Below, piece after piece: positions 10,105-18,299 of a stretch of 64,000 nucleotides of DNA. The position numbers were made by a program, and so were the translations under genes. The notes under the pieces are model-generated. The model was not told the DNA's origin. It was given only the letters and a program-made list of their open reading frames with translations, and made no database searches. This stretch comes from Streptomyces sp. HNM0575 (GTDB taxonomy: Bacteria; Actinomycetota; Actinomycetes; Streptomycetales; Streptomycetaceae), in NCBI RefSeq assembly GCF_012726265.1, contig NZ_JAASAG010000005.1, positions 372,001 through 436,000 on the forward strand. Direction: 5' to 3'. Every line of letters starts with the position of its first letter. Position 1 is the stretch's first letter.

Positions 10105-10913
10105 GAGGGGTTGCCCTCCTTGCTGGACTCGGCGTGCTGGAGCAGGGAACGGACGAGCATCCGGGCCGCGGGCATGCGCGCGGACGGCAGACCGGGGTAG
10201 AGGTCGGCGAGGACGGCGTCCTCGCCGGTGACCCCCCGGTCGAGGCAGGCGCGTACCTGCTCGGCCTGACCGCGCCGCAGGTTCACCACCCGGTCCAGCA
10301 CCCCGGCGGCGTCTTCCACGGCGGGTCCGTGACCGGGCAGCAGGACCGCGGTGCGGGCCAGCGCGCGCAGACGGGCCGCCGACCGGAGGAACCCGGACAG
10401 GCTGCCCTCGATCGCGGAGGAGCGGCGGTGCAGCACGGTGTCACCGCTGAGCACGCAGGCGTCGGCGGGAATGTGGAACGCGGTGGAGTCGTCGGTGTGA
10501 CCGGGCGTGGCGACCACTTCGATACGGACGTCGCCCAGGTCGATCAACTCGCCGTCGCGCAGCGGGACTTCACCGGGGCGCGTCCCGCGGCCGCGGACCG
10601 GCGCTCCCGTGGCCGCCGCGATCTCGTCCGCTCCGTCGAGGTGGTCGACGTGGCCGTGGGTGACCAGGACGGTGTCGATGCTCCAGCCCCGCCCGGCCGC
10701 CGCGTCCATCACGGCGCGGTGGTGCGCCGGGTCGCGGGTTCCCGGATCGACCACCGCGCAGCGCCGGGTCTGATCGGAGCCGACGAGCCAGGTGTTCGTG
10801 CCTTCCCAGGTCCACATGTGCGCATTGGGGGCGAGCAGGTGCACCACGTGCGGAGTCACCCTGGCCGGGGTGCCGGCCCGCGGCGGCCAGGGGTGGAGCC
10901 GGGGCGCCGTCAC
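10101..10913 (-). CDS. MBL-fold metallohydrolase (LACTB2/glyoxalase II-like)
   Basis: The 270-residue protein has the metallo-beta-lactamase metal site: THGHVDHLDG, ATPGHTDDS, LSGDTV and LPGHGP, followed by a C-terminal winged-helix-like tail (LPSARMPAARMLVRSLLQH) as in LACTB2-type enzymes. A likely role is hydrolysis of a thioester or ester intermediate. The GTG at 10913 is chosen because it overlaps the upstream alcohol dehydrogenase stop (GTGA); the open frame continues upstream only as a shadow inside that gene. Confidence 0.88.
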   Translation of the reverse strand: MTAPRLHPWPPRAGTPARVTPHVVHLLAPNAHMWTWEGTNTWLVGSDQTRRCAVVDPGTRDPAHHRAVMDAAAGRGWSIDTVLVTHGHVDHLDGADEIAAATGAPVRGRGTRPGEVPLRDGELIDLGDVRIEVVATPGHTDDSTAFHIPADACVLSGDTVLHRRSSAIEGSLSGFLRSAARLRALARTAVLLPGHGPAVEDAAGVLDRVVNLRRGQAEQVRACLDRGVTGEDAVLADLYPGLPSARMPAARMLVRSLLQHAESSKEGNPS

Positions 10914-12001
10914 GGTGTGCCGTCCGCCCCGCGCCCGCCGAGACGGGGCGCGTCCCCGGCGACGCGGACGAGCAGCTTGTTCGCCTCCTGCCGCCGCAGG
11001 GCGTGGAGTCCGCGTTCGACGACGTCCTCGAACTCGATCGTCTCCACCCAGCCGTCGACCGGGTATGCGCCGGCGGCCATGTCCGCGATGACGGCCTCGT
11101 AGTCGCCCTTGTCGTACGTCATGCTGCCGCTCAGGTCGACCTCGCGGCGTACGAGCGCGTTGCGGGACACCCGGAGGGGGCGGGTGTGCACCGCGGCGAT
11201 CACGGCGTGGCCGCCGGTCCGGCAGCACTCCATGAGGGGGCCGACGACGCCCGGGTCACCGGCCGCGTCCATCGCTCCGGCGGCGCCCCAGCCGTCGGTC
11301 AGATCGCGGGCGGCGGCCACGGCGTCGGTGTTCGCGGGGTCGATGACGTGGGTGGCGCCGACGAGTTCGGCCGCCGTGCGGCGCAGCGCGGAGGGTTCGG
11401 ACACCAGCGTGTCGACTCCGCGGGCGCGCAGGGCGATGACGGCACCGAGTCCGATCGGCCCGGCACCGAAGACGACAACCAGGTCGCCCTGTTCGGCGTG
11501 GACCCGGCGTGCCGCCCGGTACGAGACAGCCATCGGCTCGACCAGCGCGCCGTGGGCTGCCGAGAGCGCGGGCGGCAGAGGGAAGACCATGTCGCGGCGG
11601 ACGACGGTCACTTCGGACAGGCCGCCGCCGACCCGGTTGAAACCGTGGATCGCCAGTTGAGGGCACACGTTGTGCCGGCCGCGCAGGCAGTCCGGGCACC
11701 GGCCGCAGCTCTGCATCGGCATGACCGCTACACGTTCGCCGGGTGCCAGGTCCGCCACGCCCTCGCCGGATTCGGCCACTTCGCCGGAGAGTTCGTGGCC
11801 CAGGATGCTCGGCAGGTGCGCTCCGGTGACCGGGTGGGGACGGGAGCCGGCCCCGATGGGACCGTCGAAGTACTCGTGGACGTCGCTGCCGCACAGGCCG
11901 TTGTACAGAACGCGGACGGCGACCTCCCCGGGACCGGGCCGGGGGAGCGGGACATCCTCGATCCTGATGTCCTCACGGCCGTAGAGCCGCACTGCGCGCA
12001 T
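10910..12001 (-). CDS. Zinc-dependent medium-chain alcohol dehydrogenase (2,3-butanediol/sorbitol dehydrogenase-like)
   Basis: The 363-residue NAD(P)-dependent dehydrogenase has the catalytic zinc ligands in CGSDVHEY (about 37-44) and GHELSGE, the four-Cys structural zinc lobe CGRCPDCLRGRHNVC, and the Rossmann motif VVVFGAGPIGLG. The ATG at 12001 (MRAVRLYG) is the natural family start. It is the first gene of the eight-gene catabolic operon. A TTGACT hexamer lies upstream on the minus strand (12046-12041), but the -10 is unclear. Confidence 0.92.
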   Translation of the reverse strand: MRAVRLYGREDIRIEDVPLPRPGPGEVAVRVLYNGLCGSDVHEYFDGPIGAGSRPHPVTGAHLPSILGHELSGEVAESGEGVADLAPGERVAVMPMQSCGRCPDCLRGRHNVCPQLAIHGFNRVGGGLSEVTVVRRDMVFPLPPALSAAHGALVEPMAVSYRAARRVHAEQGDLVVVFGAGPIGLGAVIALRARGVDTLVSEPSALRRTAAELVGATHVIDPANTDAVAAARDLTDGWGAAGAMDAAGDPGVVGPLMECCRTGGHAVIAAVHTRPLRVSRNALVRREVDLSGSMTYDKGDYEAVIADMAAGAYPVDGWVETIEFEDVVERGLHALRRQEANKLLVRVAGDAPRLGGRGADGTP

Positions 12002-12186
12002 GGGGTTGCTCCGAGACTGATCGGGAGACCGGGAGAGCACAGTCAACCCGGGGAGAGCGCGCTTGGGGCCGAGGCGGACCTCGGGGCACGTCATCTTTGT
12101 GCTCAGCGCTGCACGCGGTGGCCCCGGCGGAGCCGGTGGCCCCGGCGGATCGCACCGACGCTCAACAGGCGCGGCCCGGGTGCGCG

Positions 12187-12225
12187 GCGGCGGTTCACGG
12201 CGGCGGTTCACGGCGGCGGTTCACG
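12187..12225. repeat. Three exact 13-bp tandem repeats
   Basis: GCGGCGGTTCACG is repeated three times (12187, 12200, 12213) and is followed by a partial copy. It lies in the 278-bp gap between the TetR gene stop and the alcohol dehydrogenase start. No gene is seen in this gap. Confidence 0.9.
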
Positions 12226-12279
12226 GCGGCATGACGCCGTGTCCCGGAGGACCAGTCGGTGCCGTGTACGGCGGTGCGT

Positions 12280-12897
12280 TCAGTGGCCGCGTGCAGGAGG
12301 AGCGTCTGCGCTGCCGAGCCCGACGAGCATGGCCCGGATCATCCGCACGGCAGCGGCGACGTCCGGGGCACGGTCGGCGATCACGTCGGAGTACAGGAAC
12401 GTCTCGCTGATCCGGACGATGGCGTAGGCCGCGGCCGGGATGTCGTCGAGCGGCAGATGTCCGCGGTCGCGCTCAAGCTCCAGCAGCCGTTCGACCGCGC
12501 CGACCATGCAGCGCTGCGACTTGCTCTGCACTCCGGTCAGGATCCGCAGGGCCGCACGGGGGTCGTTCTCCAGATAGGCGTGCAGCGCACGGTCCTTCTC
12601 CGCCATCGACAGCACATGGCTGACGACCGCCGTGATCCGGTCGGCACCGCGCTGCCCGCTGCTGAGGCGGACGGCGTCGACCAGCGCGTGCCGCGAGCGC
12701 CACCACACCACCTCGTCCAGGAGCCGTTCGCGGCTGCCCACCTGCCGGTACAGCGTGGCCCGGCCGATGCCGAGGCGACGGGCGAGGCTCTGCATGTCCA
12801 GCCGCCGGCCCGCGGCGTACGCGGAGACGGTGGCGGCGAAGACGTCGGCGGGGATGCCGGACGGGGCCGCCACTCCTTCCGGGACGACAACTCGCAC
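12280..12897 (-). CDS. TetR-family transcriptional regulator (QsdR-like)
   Basis: The 205-residue protein has an N-terminal helix-turn-helix (SLARRLGIGRATLYRQVGSRERLLDEV) and an all-helical ligand domain like that of the QsdR group. Two or more in-frame starts exist. I chose GTG 12897 because residues upstream are Arg/Pro-rich and unlike the family; a GTG about 24 bases further in, preceded by GGAAGGA, is also possible. It sits between the dehydrogenase operon and the acyl-CoA ligase and probably represses one or both through the palindrome at 13149-13172. Confidence 0.85.
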   Translation of the reverse strand: MRVVVPEGVAAPSGIPADVFAATVSAYAAGRRLDMQSLARRLGIGRATLYRQVGSRERLLDEVVWWRSRHALVDAVRLSSGQRGADRITAVVSHVLSMAEKDRALHAYLENDPRAALRILTGVQSKSQRCMVGAVERLLELERDRGHLPLDDIPAAAYAIVRISETFLYSDVIADRAPDVAAAVRMIRAMLVGLGSADAPPARGH

Positions 12898-13230
12898 ATC
12901 GGCGTCGGAGTTCGCGCAACCGGCAGCGTTCTCGCGGTTCTCGCGCTTGGGCGCGGGCGCCAATCGACTTCCACCTCCTCGCCCCAGGGGCCACACGCTA
13001 TCGCGCTCCTCCGCCCTCCCCTGACGGGCTGGAGTCCGTACGGACCGGCCCGGCCGTCCCGGCGTGACCGAGACGAAGGGCGATGCGTCTCCCCTCGACG
13101 CGACCTTGACACATCGCACTGAGGCGCATTTACATTCCTACAACCCGGTGAGACAGATTTAGAAATGTCTCATCAGTAGTCGGTCCGCGTCATGGAGACG
13201 GCGACGGCCGGGTGCGAAGAAGGAGTCCAC
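12898..13230. promoter_or_regulatory. Divergent TetR / acyl-CoA ligase intergenic region
   Basis: This 333-bp region has no gene that I trust. A plus-strand promoter-like pair TTGACA (13106-13111) and TACATT (13131-13136, 19-bp spacer) lies upstream of the acyl-CoA ligase. It is followed by the inverted repeat described separately. An open frame runs through the region on the minus strand as an upstream extension of the TetR gene, but its residues are not TetR-like. Confidence 0.5.
13149..13172. promoter_or_regulatory. Inverted-repeat operator TGAGACA-N10-TGTCTCA
   Basis: Perfect 7-bp arms at 13149-13155 and 13166-13172 are separated by 10 AT-rich bases. The site lies just downstream of the putative -10 of the acyl-CoA ligase promoter, where a bound dimeric TetR protein would block transcription. 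The neighbouring TetR-family gene is the obvious candidate. Two direct GAGAC half-sites (12013-12017, 12025-12029) occur upstream of the alcohol dehydrogenase gene. Confidence 0.65.
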
Positions 13231-14760
13231 GTGAGTTTCAACCTGGCGACCACGCTCCGGGAGTCGGCCGCGCGTACACCGCACGCCCCGGTGATCAAGT
13301 GCTCGGGGCACACCATGAGTTACGGCGAACTGGACGGGCTCTCCGACCGGATGGCCCGCGGACTGGCCGACGCGGGCCTGGCTCCCGGGGCCGTCGTGGC
13401 GCTCCAGCTCCCCAACGTCCCCGAGTTCGCGGTCGCCTGCTTCGGGGCGCTCAAGGCCGGTATGACGGTGCTGCCGCTCAACCCGCTGCTGAAGTCCGCA
13501 GAGACCCGGTACCACCTGCGGGACTCCGGGGCGGCGGTGCTCATCGGCTTCGAGGGCTTCATCGACGAGGCGGCCGCGGACGCATGCGCGGCGGGCGTCG
13601 GCGTCTACGCGCTCGCCCCCTCAGGTGCGCCGCTGCCCGATGGGACATCCGCCTTCGAGACACTGCTGCCCGACATGCCGCCGGGCCCGGACCGCGGAGT
13701 GCATCCGACGGCAGCCGACGACACGGCCGTGCTCGTCTACACCAGCGGAACCACCGGGCGCCCCAAGGGTGCCGAACTCGCCCACTTCCAGATGTACTTG
13801 GCCGTAACGGTGGTCGGCGACGCCTTCGGCGAACGGCCGGACGACGTGAGCCTGGCCGTGCTGCCCTTCTTCCACGTCTTCGGACTCACCGCCCTCATCC
13901 GGGCCGTGCGCTTCGGCTCCAGCGTCTCGGTGGTGCCCCGGTTCGACGTGACGGCGGTCCTGGACGCGGTCGAGGCCCACGGCGTGAGCGAGATCCTCGG
14001 CGTTCCGACGATGCTCCTCGCGCTCGCCGAGGCCGACGTCGGCGGCCGTGACCTGAGCCGGCTGCGCGTGGCGGGGTCCGGCGGCGCCTCGCTGCCCGCC
14101 GAGGTCATGGACGCCTTCGAGAACAAGTACGGCGTGCCCGTACTGGAGGGGTACGGGCTGACCGAGACGGCCGGCATCTGCACGTTCAACACCAGCGCCG
14201 AGGACCGCCGGGTCCTGTCCGTGGGCCGGCCCGTGTGGGGTGTCGAGATGGCCGTACTCGGCCCCGGCGGCGCCTCGTTGCCGCCGGGCCCCGGCAACAT
14301 CGGGGAGATCGTCACCCGTGGCTTCAACGTCATGAAGGGCTACCGCGGGCGCCCCGACGAGAGCGCCGCACTGCTGAGGGACGGCTGGCTGAGCACGGGC
14401 GACGTGGGCTATGCCGACGAGGACGGCTTCTACTTCGTCGTCGACCGCAGCAAGGACCTGATCATCCGCGGCGGTTACAACGTCTATCCGCGCGAGATCG
14501 AGGAGGTCCTGCTCGCCCACCCAGCCATCCTGGAGGCGGCGGTGATCGGCCGCCCGGACGACCGCCTGGGCGAGGAGGTCGTCGCCGTCGTCGTACTACG
14601 GGAGGGCGGCGAGCCCGACGAGGCCGCCGTCATCGACCACTGCCGTGCCCGGATGGCCGCCTACAAGTACCCCCGCGAGGTCAGGTTCGCCCCTGCGCTG
14701 CCCAAGGGCTCCACCGGCAAGACACTCAAGACCGAGCTGCGCGGCGGCAGTTCCCGATGA
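13231..14760 (+). CDS. Acyl-CoA ligase (AMP-forming, FadD-like)
   Basis: The 509-residue enzyme activates a carboxylic acid to its CoA ester through an acyl-adenylate. It shows the ANL-superfamily motifs: YTSGTTGRPKG P-loop (about 170-180), GYGLTETAG (A5), STGDVGYADEDGFYFVVDRSKD (A7/A8 hinge), GGYNVYPREIEE and the C-terminal catalytic Lys in PKGSTGKTLK. GTG 13231 is preferred over an ATG 39 bp upstream because GAAGAAGGAG ends 6 bp before it. It is divergent from the TetR gene and coupled to the next gene (ATGA). Confidence 0.92.
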   Translation: MSFNLATTLRESAARTPHAPVIKCSGHTMSYGELDGLSDRMARGLADAGLAPGAVVALQLPNVPEFAVACFGALKAGMTVLPLNPLLKSAETRYHLRDSGAAVLIGFEGFIDEAAADACAAGVGVYALAPSGAPLPDGTSAFETLLPDMPPGPDRGVHPTAADDTAVLVYTSGTTGRPKGAELAHFQMYLAVTVVGDAFGERPDDVSLAVLPFFHVFGLTALIRAVRFGSSVSVVPRFDVTAVLDAVEAHGVSEILGVPTMLLALAEADVGGRDLSRLRVAGSGGASLPAEVMDAFENKYGVPVLEGYGLTETAGICTFNTSAEDRRVLSVGRPVWGVEMAVLGPGGASLPPGPGNIGEIVTRGFNVMKGYRGRPDESAALLRDGWLSTGDVGYADEDGFYFVVDRSKDLIIRGGYNVYPREIEEVLLAHPAILEAAVIGRPDDRLGEEVVAVVVLREGGEPDEAAVIDHCRARMAAYKYPREVRFAPALPKGSTGKTLKTELRGGSSR

Positions 14761-15968
14761 CCGTGCACCAGCGCGTGCCCCGGGGCTTCTCCGATCACGC
14801 GGACGATCCGGGCCCGGACGGCGGCCACGGGGACGATCCCGGCCTGGACGCCGGCGCCAGGGCCGTCCGGCACAGCATCAACCGCATCGCCGCGACAGCC
14901 GGCGAACTCGCGGACTCCGCCCACCGCCAGGGCCTGGTCAGCGCCACACGTCAACTGCTGGCCCGGATACTCCAGTCGCTCACCGGGCTGGCCCCGGCAG
15001 GCACACCCCCGGTCGACGGCTCCCGTGCGCTGGGGGAACGGTGCGCCCGCAGCGGCGTACCGATCGCGTCCCTGATCGCCACCGCGGACCTCGGCGCCGA
15101 CCTGCTCTGGTCGGCGCTTCAGCAGGCCCCCACCGAGCAAGGCCGCCCGGAACCTGCCCGCCTGGCAGCGGAGTCGGGCCGGTACTGGCGCTGCGTACAG
15201 GACCACACCCAGGCGGTACGCGAGGGCCACGCTCGTTGCCGGCAGTCCCCCTCGCCGCCGCACGTGCAGGGGTCGCACGGGCAGGGGGACGACCCCGCCG
15301 GGGCGCTCATCGCACGGGCCGGGAACCTCCCCGGCAGTGCCGGAGCCGTGCTCGCCGTCTGCGTGCTGGGCTGCCGTACGCCGGTGGCGGCGCACCGCTT
15401 GGAGGCTGCTCTGGCCGATGCCGGGATCGCGTCGGCCTGGGTCACCAGCGGGCGCAACGGGAGCGGACTGATCGTGGCGGAGAGGGGTGAGTCCGGCGCC
15501 TTGCCGGGGATACTCGCACGCCACCTGCCCGGCCGGGTGGGACTGGCCCCGCCCGGCCCGCTGCTCAAGGCGCGCGACGCGCTGGCCGTCGCCCTGTGGA
15601 CGGCCCGCAGTCTGCCCTCGGACCGCACCGAGGTGGCGGCCGCCGAGGACCGGCTGCCGGCCGTGCTCGTCGCGGCCGCCCCGGCGCTCGCCCCGCTGCT
15701 GACGGGCCGGGGTGTCACGACGCTGCTCTCACTGCCCCCTGCTCTCGGCGGCGACCTCGTGCGCACCGTCGAGGCCCTGCTCGCCGAGGACGGGTCCCCG
15801 ACCGGCGCCGGCGAGCGGCTGTTCTGCCACCGGAACACGGTCATGTACCGGATGCAGCGCGTCCAGGAGGTCACCGGCCGGGGCATGGCCGGTACGGAGG
15901 ACAAGCTCATGTGGAGCCTGGCGCTTCTCGCGCAGCAGATCCACGGCGGTGCGGAGGAGACGTCCTGA
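14757..15968 (+). CDS. PucR/CdaR-type transcriptional regulator
   Basis: The 403-residue protein ends with the PucR C-terminal helix-turn-helix (GERLFCHRNTVMYRMQRVQEVTG, around residue 355-377), the motif that names the family. The N-terminal ~170 residues are helical and resemble the RsbT co-antagonist/sensing region found in actinobacterial PucR proteins; the middle is a GGDEF-like degenerate domain. Its ATG overlaps the acyl-CoA ligase stop. It probably regulates the same catabolic cluster. The effector is unknown. Confidence 0.85.
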   Translation: MTVHQRVPRGFSDHADDPGPDGGHGDDPGLDAGARAVRHSINRIAATAGELADSAHRQGLVSATRQLLARILQSLTGLAPAGTPPVDGSRALGERCARSGVPIASLIATADLGADLLWSALQQAPTEQGRPEPARLAAESGRYWRCVQDHTQAVREGHARCRQSPSPPHVQGSHGQGDDPAGALIARAGNLPGSAGAVLAVCVLGCRTPVAAHRLEAALADAGIASAWVTSGRNGSGLIVAERGESGALPGILARHLPGRVGLAPPGPLLKARDALAVALWTARSLPSDRTEVAAAEDRLPAVLVAAAPALAPLLTGRGVTTLLSLPPALGGDLVRTVEALLAEDGSPTGAGERLFCHRNTVMYRMQRVQEVTGRGMAGTEDKLMWSLALLAQQIHGGAEETS

Positions 15969-16185
15969 ACGCCGCTCGCCCATGCGGCCGCCGACCCACG
16001 CGGACCCGGCGTCGCCCCATCGGGCAGGAAGGTCCCCTTAATGGGCATTTAGTGCTTGTTTATGGCTCTTGCCTATCGTCGCGTCAAATCACCGGCCCCC
16101 GCCGCGACTTCGAGCACGCGCCGTGTGCGAGCCGACTCCACGCCGGGCGGCCGGGCCACCGAGTCAGGGAGACATGGAGGACACC

Positions 16186-16647
16186 ATGACGAGCCGCATC
16201 CCCACGAGCAGACGATGGCGCCGCCGGGCCGCCGCGGCAGCCGGTGCGTTCGCGCTGGCCGGAGCCGCGGCCCTCGCCGCGCCCACGGCCGCGTCCGCGT
16301 CACCCGCCGCGACGACCGCCGTGACGACCTCCGCGCCTTCCGCCGGCCACGAGACGCGGACGGCTCCCTGCGACTCGGGCTACGTCTGCATCTACAAGGG
16401 CGACATCTGGGACGGCAGTTCCAACCACCCCATGGTCTACAGCTTCTACCGCTACGGCACGTACAACGTGGCCAACCTCATCGGCGACTACACCGTGGTG
16501 AACTGCCAGACGGGCGGCGCGGGGGTCAAGGGCTTCACGGGGTCCAACGGCACGGGCAGCGTGGCCTGGGACCTCAGCGTGAACAACTGCAACTCGGGCC
16601 TGTGGACCAGCCTCACGTCGACGAACTCCGTGCGGGTGTACGCCTGA
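16186..16647 (+). CDS. Small secreted protein, peptidase inhibitor I36-like (uncertain)
   Basis: This 153-residue exported protein has a Sec or Tat-like signal (RRWRRRAAAAAGAFALAG, cleavage probably after ASASPA near residue 38). The mature ~110-residue domain has four cysteines (CDSGYVCIYKGD, VVNCQTG, VNNCNSG), probably in two disulfides, and aromatic-rich beta-strand sequence. The start ATG 16186 is chosen because GGAGG lies 5 bp before it. The CxxxxxC-hydrophobic pattern recalls actinobacterial I36-type inhibitor or lectin-like proteins, but this assignment is weak. No partner gene is evident. Confidence 0.75.
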   Translation: MTSRIPTSRRWRRRAAAAAGAFALAGAAALAAPTAASASPAATTAVTTSAPSAGHETRTAPCDSGYVCIYKGDIWDGSSNHPMVYSFYRYGTYNVANLIGDYTVVNCQTGGAGVKGFTGSNGTGSVAWDLSVNNCNSGLWTSLTSTNSVRVYA

Positions 16648-16733
16648 CCGCACGCGGTCCCGCACGCCCACGGCGCGACGGCGTCCGCGGTGCCCGGAGG
16701 TCGGTCGTCCGTGCACCGCGACACCGTCGCTCC

Positions 16734-17705
16734 TCAGACGAGGACGTTCTTGTGGAAGACGTTGGCGTACCGGTCGATGTCGCCGACGCTGGTGCGGGAG
16801 GCGAAGCCGAAGCACAGCCTGACCTCCCCGCCGGACGTCCTGGTCACCGCCATGCCCTCCGGCTCCCGGTAGACCAGTGACTTGCCCGCCTTGGTGAGGA
16901 AGCGCTCGACGGCCTTGCCGGTGTTCAAGTCGGTGGCCGTCACGAACGAGTCGATGTCGGCCGGGTCGGAGTGGCCCTCGCCGTCCAGCGTGTAGAGGTA
17001 GCTGCCGAAGACGGCGTACCCCTGGAACGTCACCGAGCCGTCGCCCAGCACGGGCTGGGTGATCTTCGCCAACTCGTCGGTGAACGTGCCGTTCTCGACG
17101 TCCATGCTGGAGAAGTCGTAGAGCCGGTAGGTGAACTCGCCCGCTTCCTTGCGGCGGATCAGGATGCGCTTGTTGACCGGGTCGGTGGCGCAGGTGATCG
17201 TCTTGCTGCCGGTGAAGAACTTCCTCACCCCGGACGGAGCCTTGCCGTCGGCGAACTTGAAGCGGGCCAGCGCCGTGCCGCGCCCGCCGTCGTCATCCGC
17301 GTCGGAGTCGCACTCGACCCAGACGAAGGTGTCCGAGCCGTTCGGTTCCGCGCCGATCGAGACTCCGTGCCCGGCGTTGTCGATGTGCATCCTGCCGGTG
17401 ACCCTGCCGGACTCGTCGAGACGGTTGATGCACAGGTCGTCGCCCGAACTGCCGTCGCGTACCTGGGCGATGAACAGATGCCGGTTCTCGGTGTCGAACG
17501 CCATGCCCTGCATCGCGTGGTGCTTCTCGTGGAGCAGGACCTTGCGGAGGACGTCGTACGAGGGCTTGGACAGGTCGAAGCGCTTCGATGCCGGCACGGC
17601 GGCGGAAGCCGTGCCGACGGTCAGCGCTCCGGCCCCTGCGGCGGCGAGAGCGGTCGCGCCTCCCGCCTTGAGCAGACCGCGCCGTGAGAGCTTCCATCCG
17701 GGCAT
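16734..17705 (-). CDS. Tat-exported TagC-like/phage baseplate receptor-binding-like protein
   Basis: The 323-residue protein has a twin-arginine signal (KLSRRGLLKAGGATALAAAG) and a mature beta-propeller-type domain. It carries RFDLSKPSYDVLRKVLLHEKHHAMQGMAFD-like sequence typical of the Streptomyces 'teichoic acid biosynthesis protein C' family (P68 RBP/TagC-like). Function is not established; an extracellular carbohydrate- or wall-binding role is likely. ATG 17705 is preceded by GAAGGGG. It stands alone, divergent from the GlsB gene. Confidence 0.82.
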   Translation of the reverse strand: MPGWKLSRRGLLKAGGATALAAAGAGALTVGTASAAVPASKRFDLSKPSYDVLRKVLLHEKHHAMQGMAFDTENRHLFIAQVRDGSSGDDLCINRLDESGRVTGRMHIDNAGHGVSIGAEPNGSDTFVWVECDSDADDDGGRGTALARFKFADGKAPSGVRKFFTGSKTITCATDPVNKRILIRRKEAGEFTYRLYDFSSMDVENGTFTDELAKITQPVLGDGSVTFQGYAVFGSYLYTLDGEGHSDPADIDSFVTATDLNTGKAVERFLTKAGKSLVYREPEGMAVTRTSGGEVRLCFGFASRTSVGDIDRYANVFHKNVLV

Positions 17706-17975
17706 CGCAGTCCCCTTCTCGTCGTGGGTGGCCAGGGCGACGCCAGATCGTCGCGCACTCACCGCGAGTTGCGGGAGCGGGTGCCGGAATCCTGCGGAGA
17801 TGTCGTGACGTAAAACATCCGCGGCCGGACGGGACGGAGCGGCCGGGCCGTCCTCACGTGATCAAGGCCGGGACCGGGTCGCAGGCAACCGAACCCGGCG
17901 TAGTCCCGTCCTCGCAGATGGGGGAGGCTGTACGGCACCCCCCCGAGAAGACACCCGAGAGGACGGAGAAGAGTC

Positions 17976-18242
17976 ATGGGCTTCATCAGCTGGATCATCC
18001 TGGGCCTGATCGCGGGGGCGATAGCCAAGGTGCTTCTTCCCGGACGGGACCCGGGCGGCCTGATCGTCACGACGCTCATCGGCGTCGCCGGCGCGTTCCT
18101 CGGCGGCTGGCTCTCCGCCACCGTCCTCGACCGCCCCGTGGACAAGCAGTTCTTCGACCTCGCCACCTGGGTCGCCGCCATCGCCGGATCGCTGGTTCTG
18201 CTGATCGGCTATCGCATCTTCGCGGGAAACTCCCGGCGGTGA
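17976..18242 (+). CDS. GlsB/YeaQ/YmgE family stress-response membrane protein
   Basis: The 88-residue integral membrane protein has three predicted helices (ISWIILGLIAGAIAKVLLPG; GLIVTTLIGVAGAFLGGWL; LATWVAAIAGSLVLLIGYRIF) with the family's conserved GLIAGxIAKxLxPG start. These transglycosylase-associated proteins are general-stress proteins of unknown biochemical role. GGAGAAGAGTC-like sequence precedes the ATG. It is convergent with the permease gene, separated only by a tandem repeat. Confidence 0.92.
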   Translation: MGFISWIILGLIAGAIAKVLLPGRDPGGLIVTTLIGVAGAFLGGWLSATVLDRPVDKQFFDLATWVAAIAGSLVLLIGYRIFAGNSRR

Positions 18243-18245
18243 CCT

Positions 18246-18299
18246 CACCTGCGGCCGTCGCGCCTGCGGCCGTGTCATCTGCGGACGTCTCGTCTACGG
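18246..18299. repeat. 15-bp tandem repeat (3.6 copies) between convergent stop codons
   Basis: Units begin at 18246 (CACCTGCGGCCGTCG), 18261 (CGCCTGCGGCCGTGT), 18276 (CATCTGCGGACGTCT) and 18291 (partial). The array starts 4 bp after the glsB-like stop and runs over the stop codon of the convergent permease. Confidence 0.88.

Noticed and set aside
13192..13230. ATG 13192 as start of the acyl-CoA ligase
   Set aside because: It has no ribosome binding site, whereas GTG 13231 has GAAGAAGGAG at ideal distance and gives the usual family N terminus.
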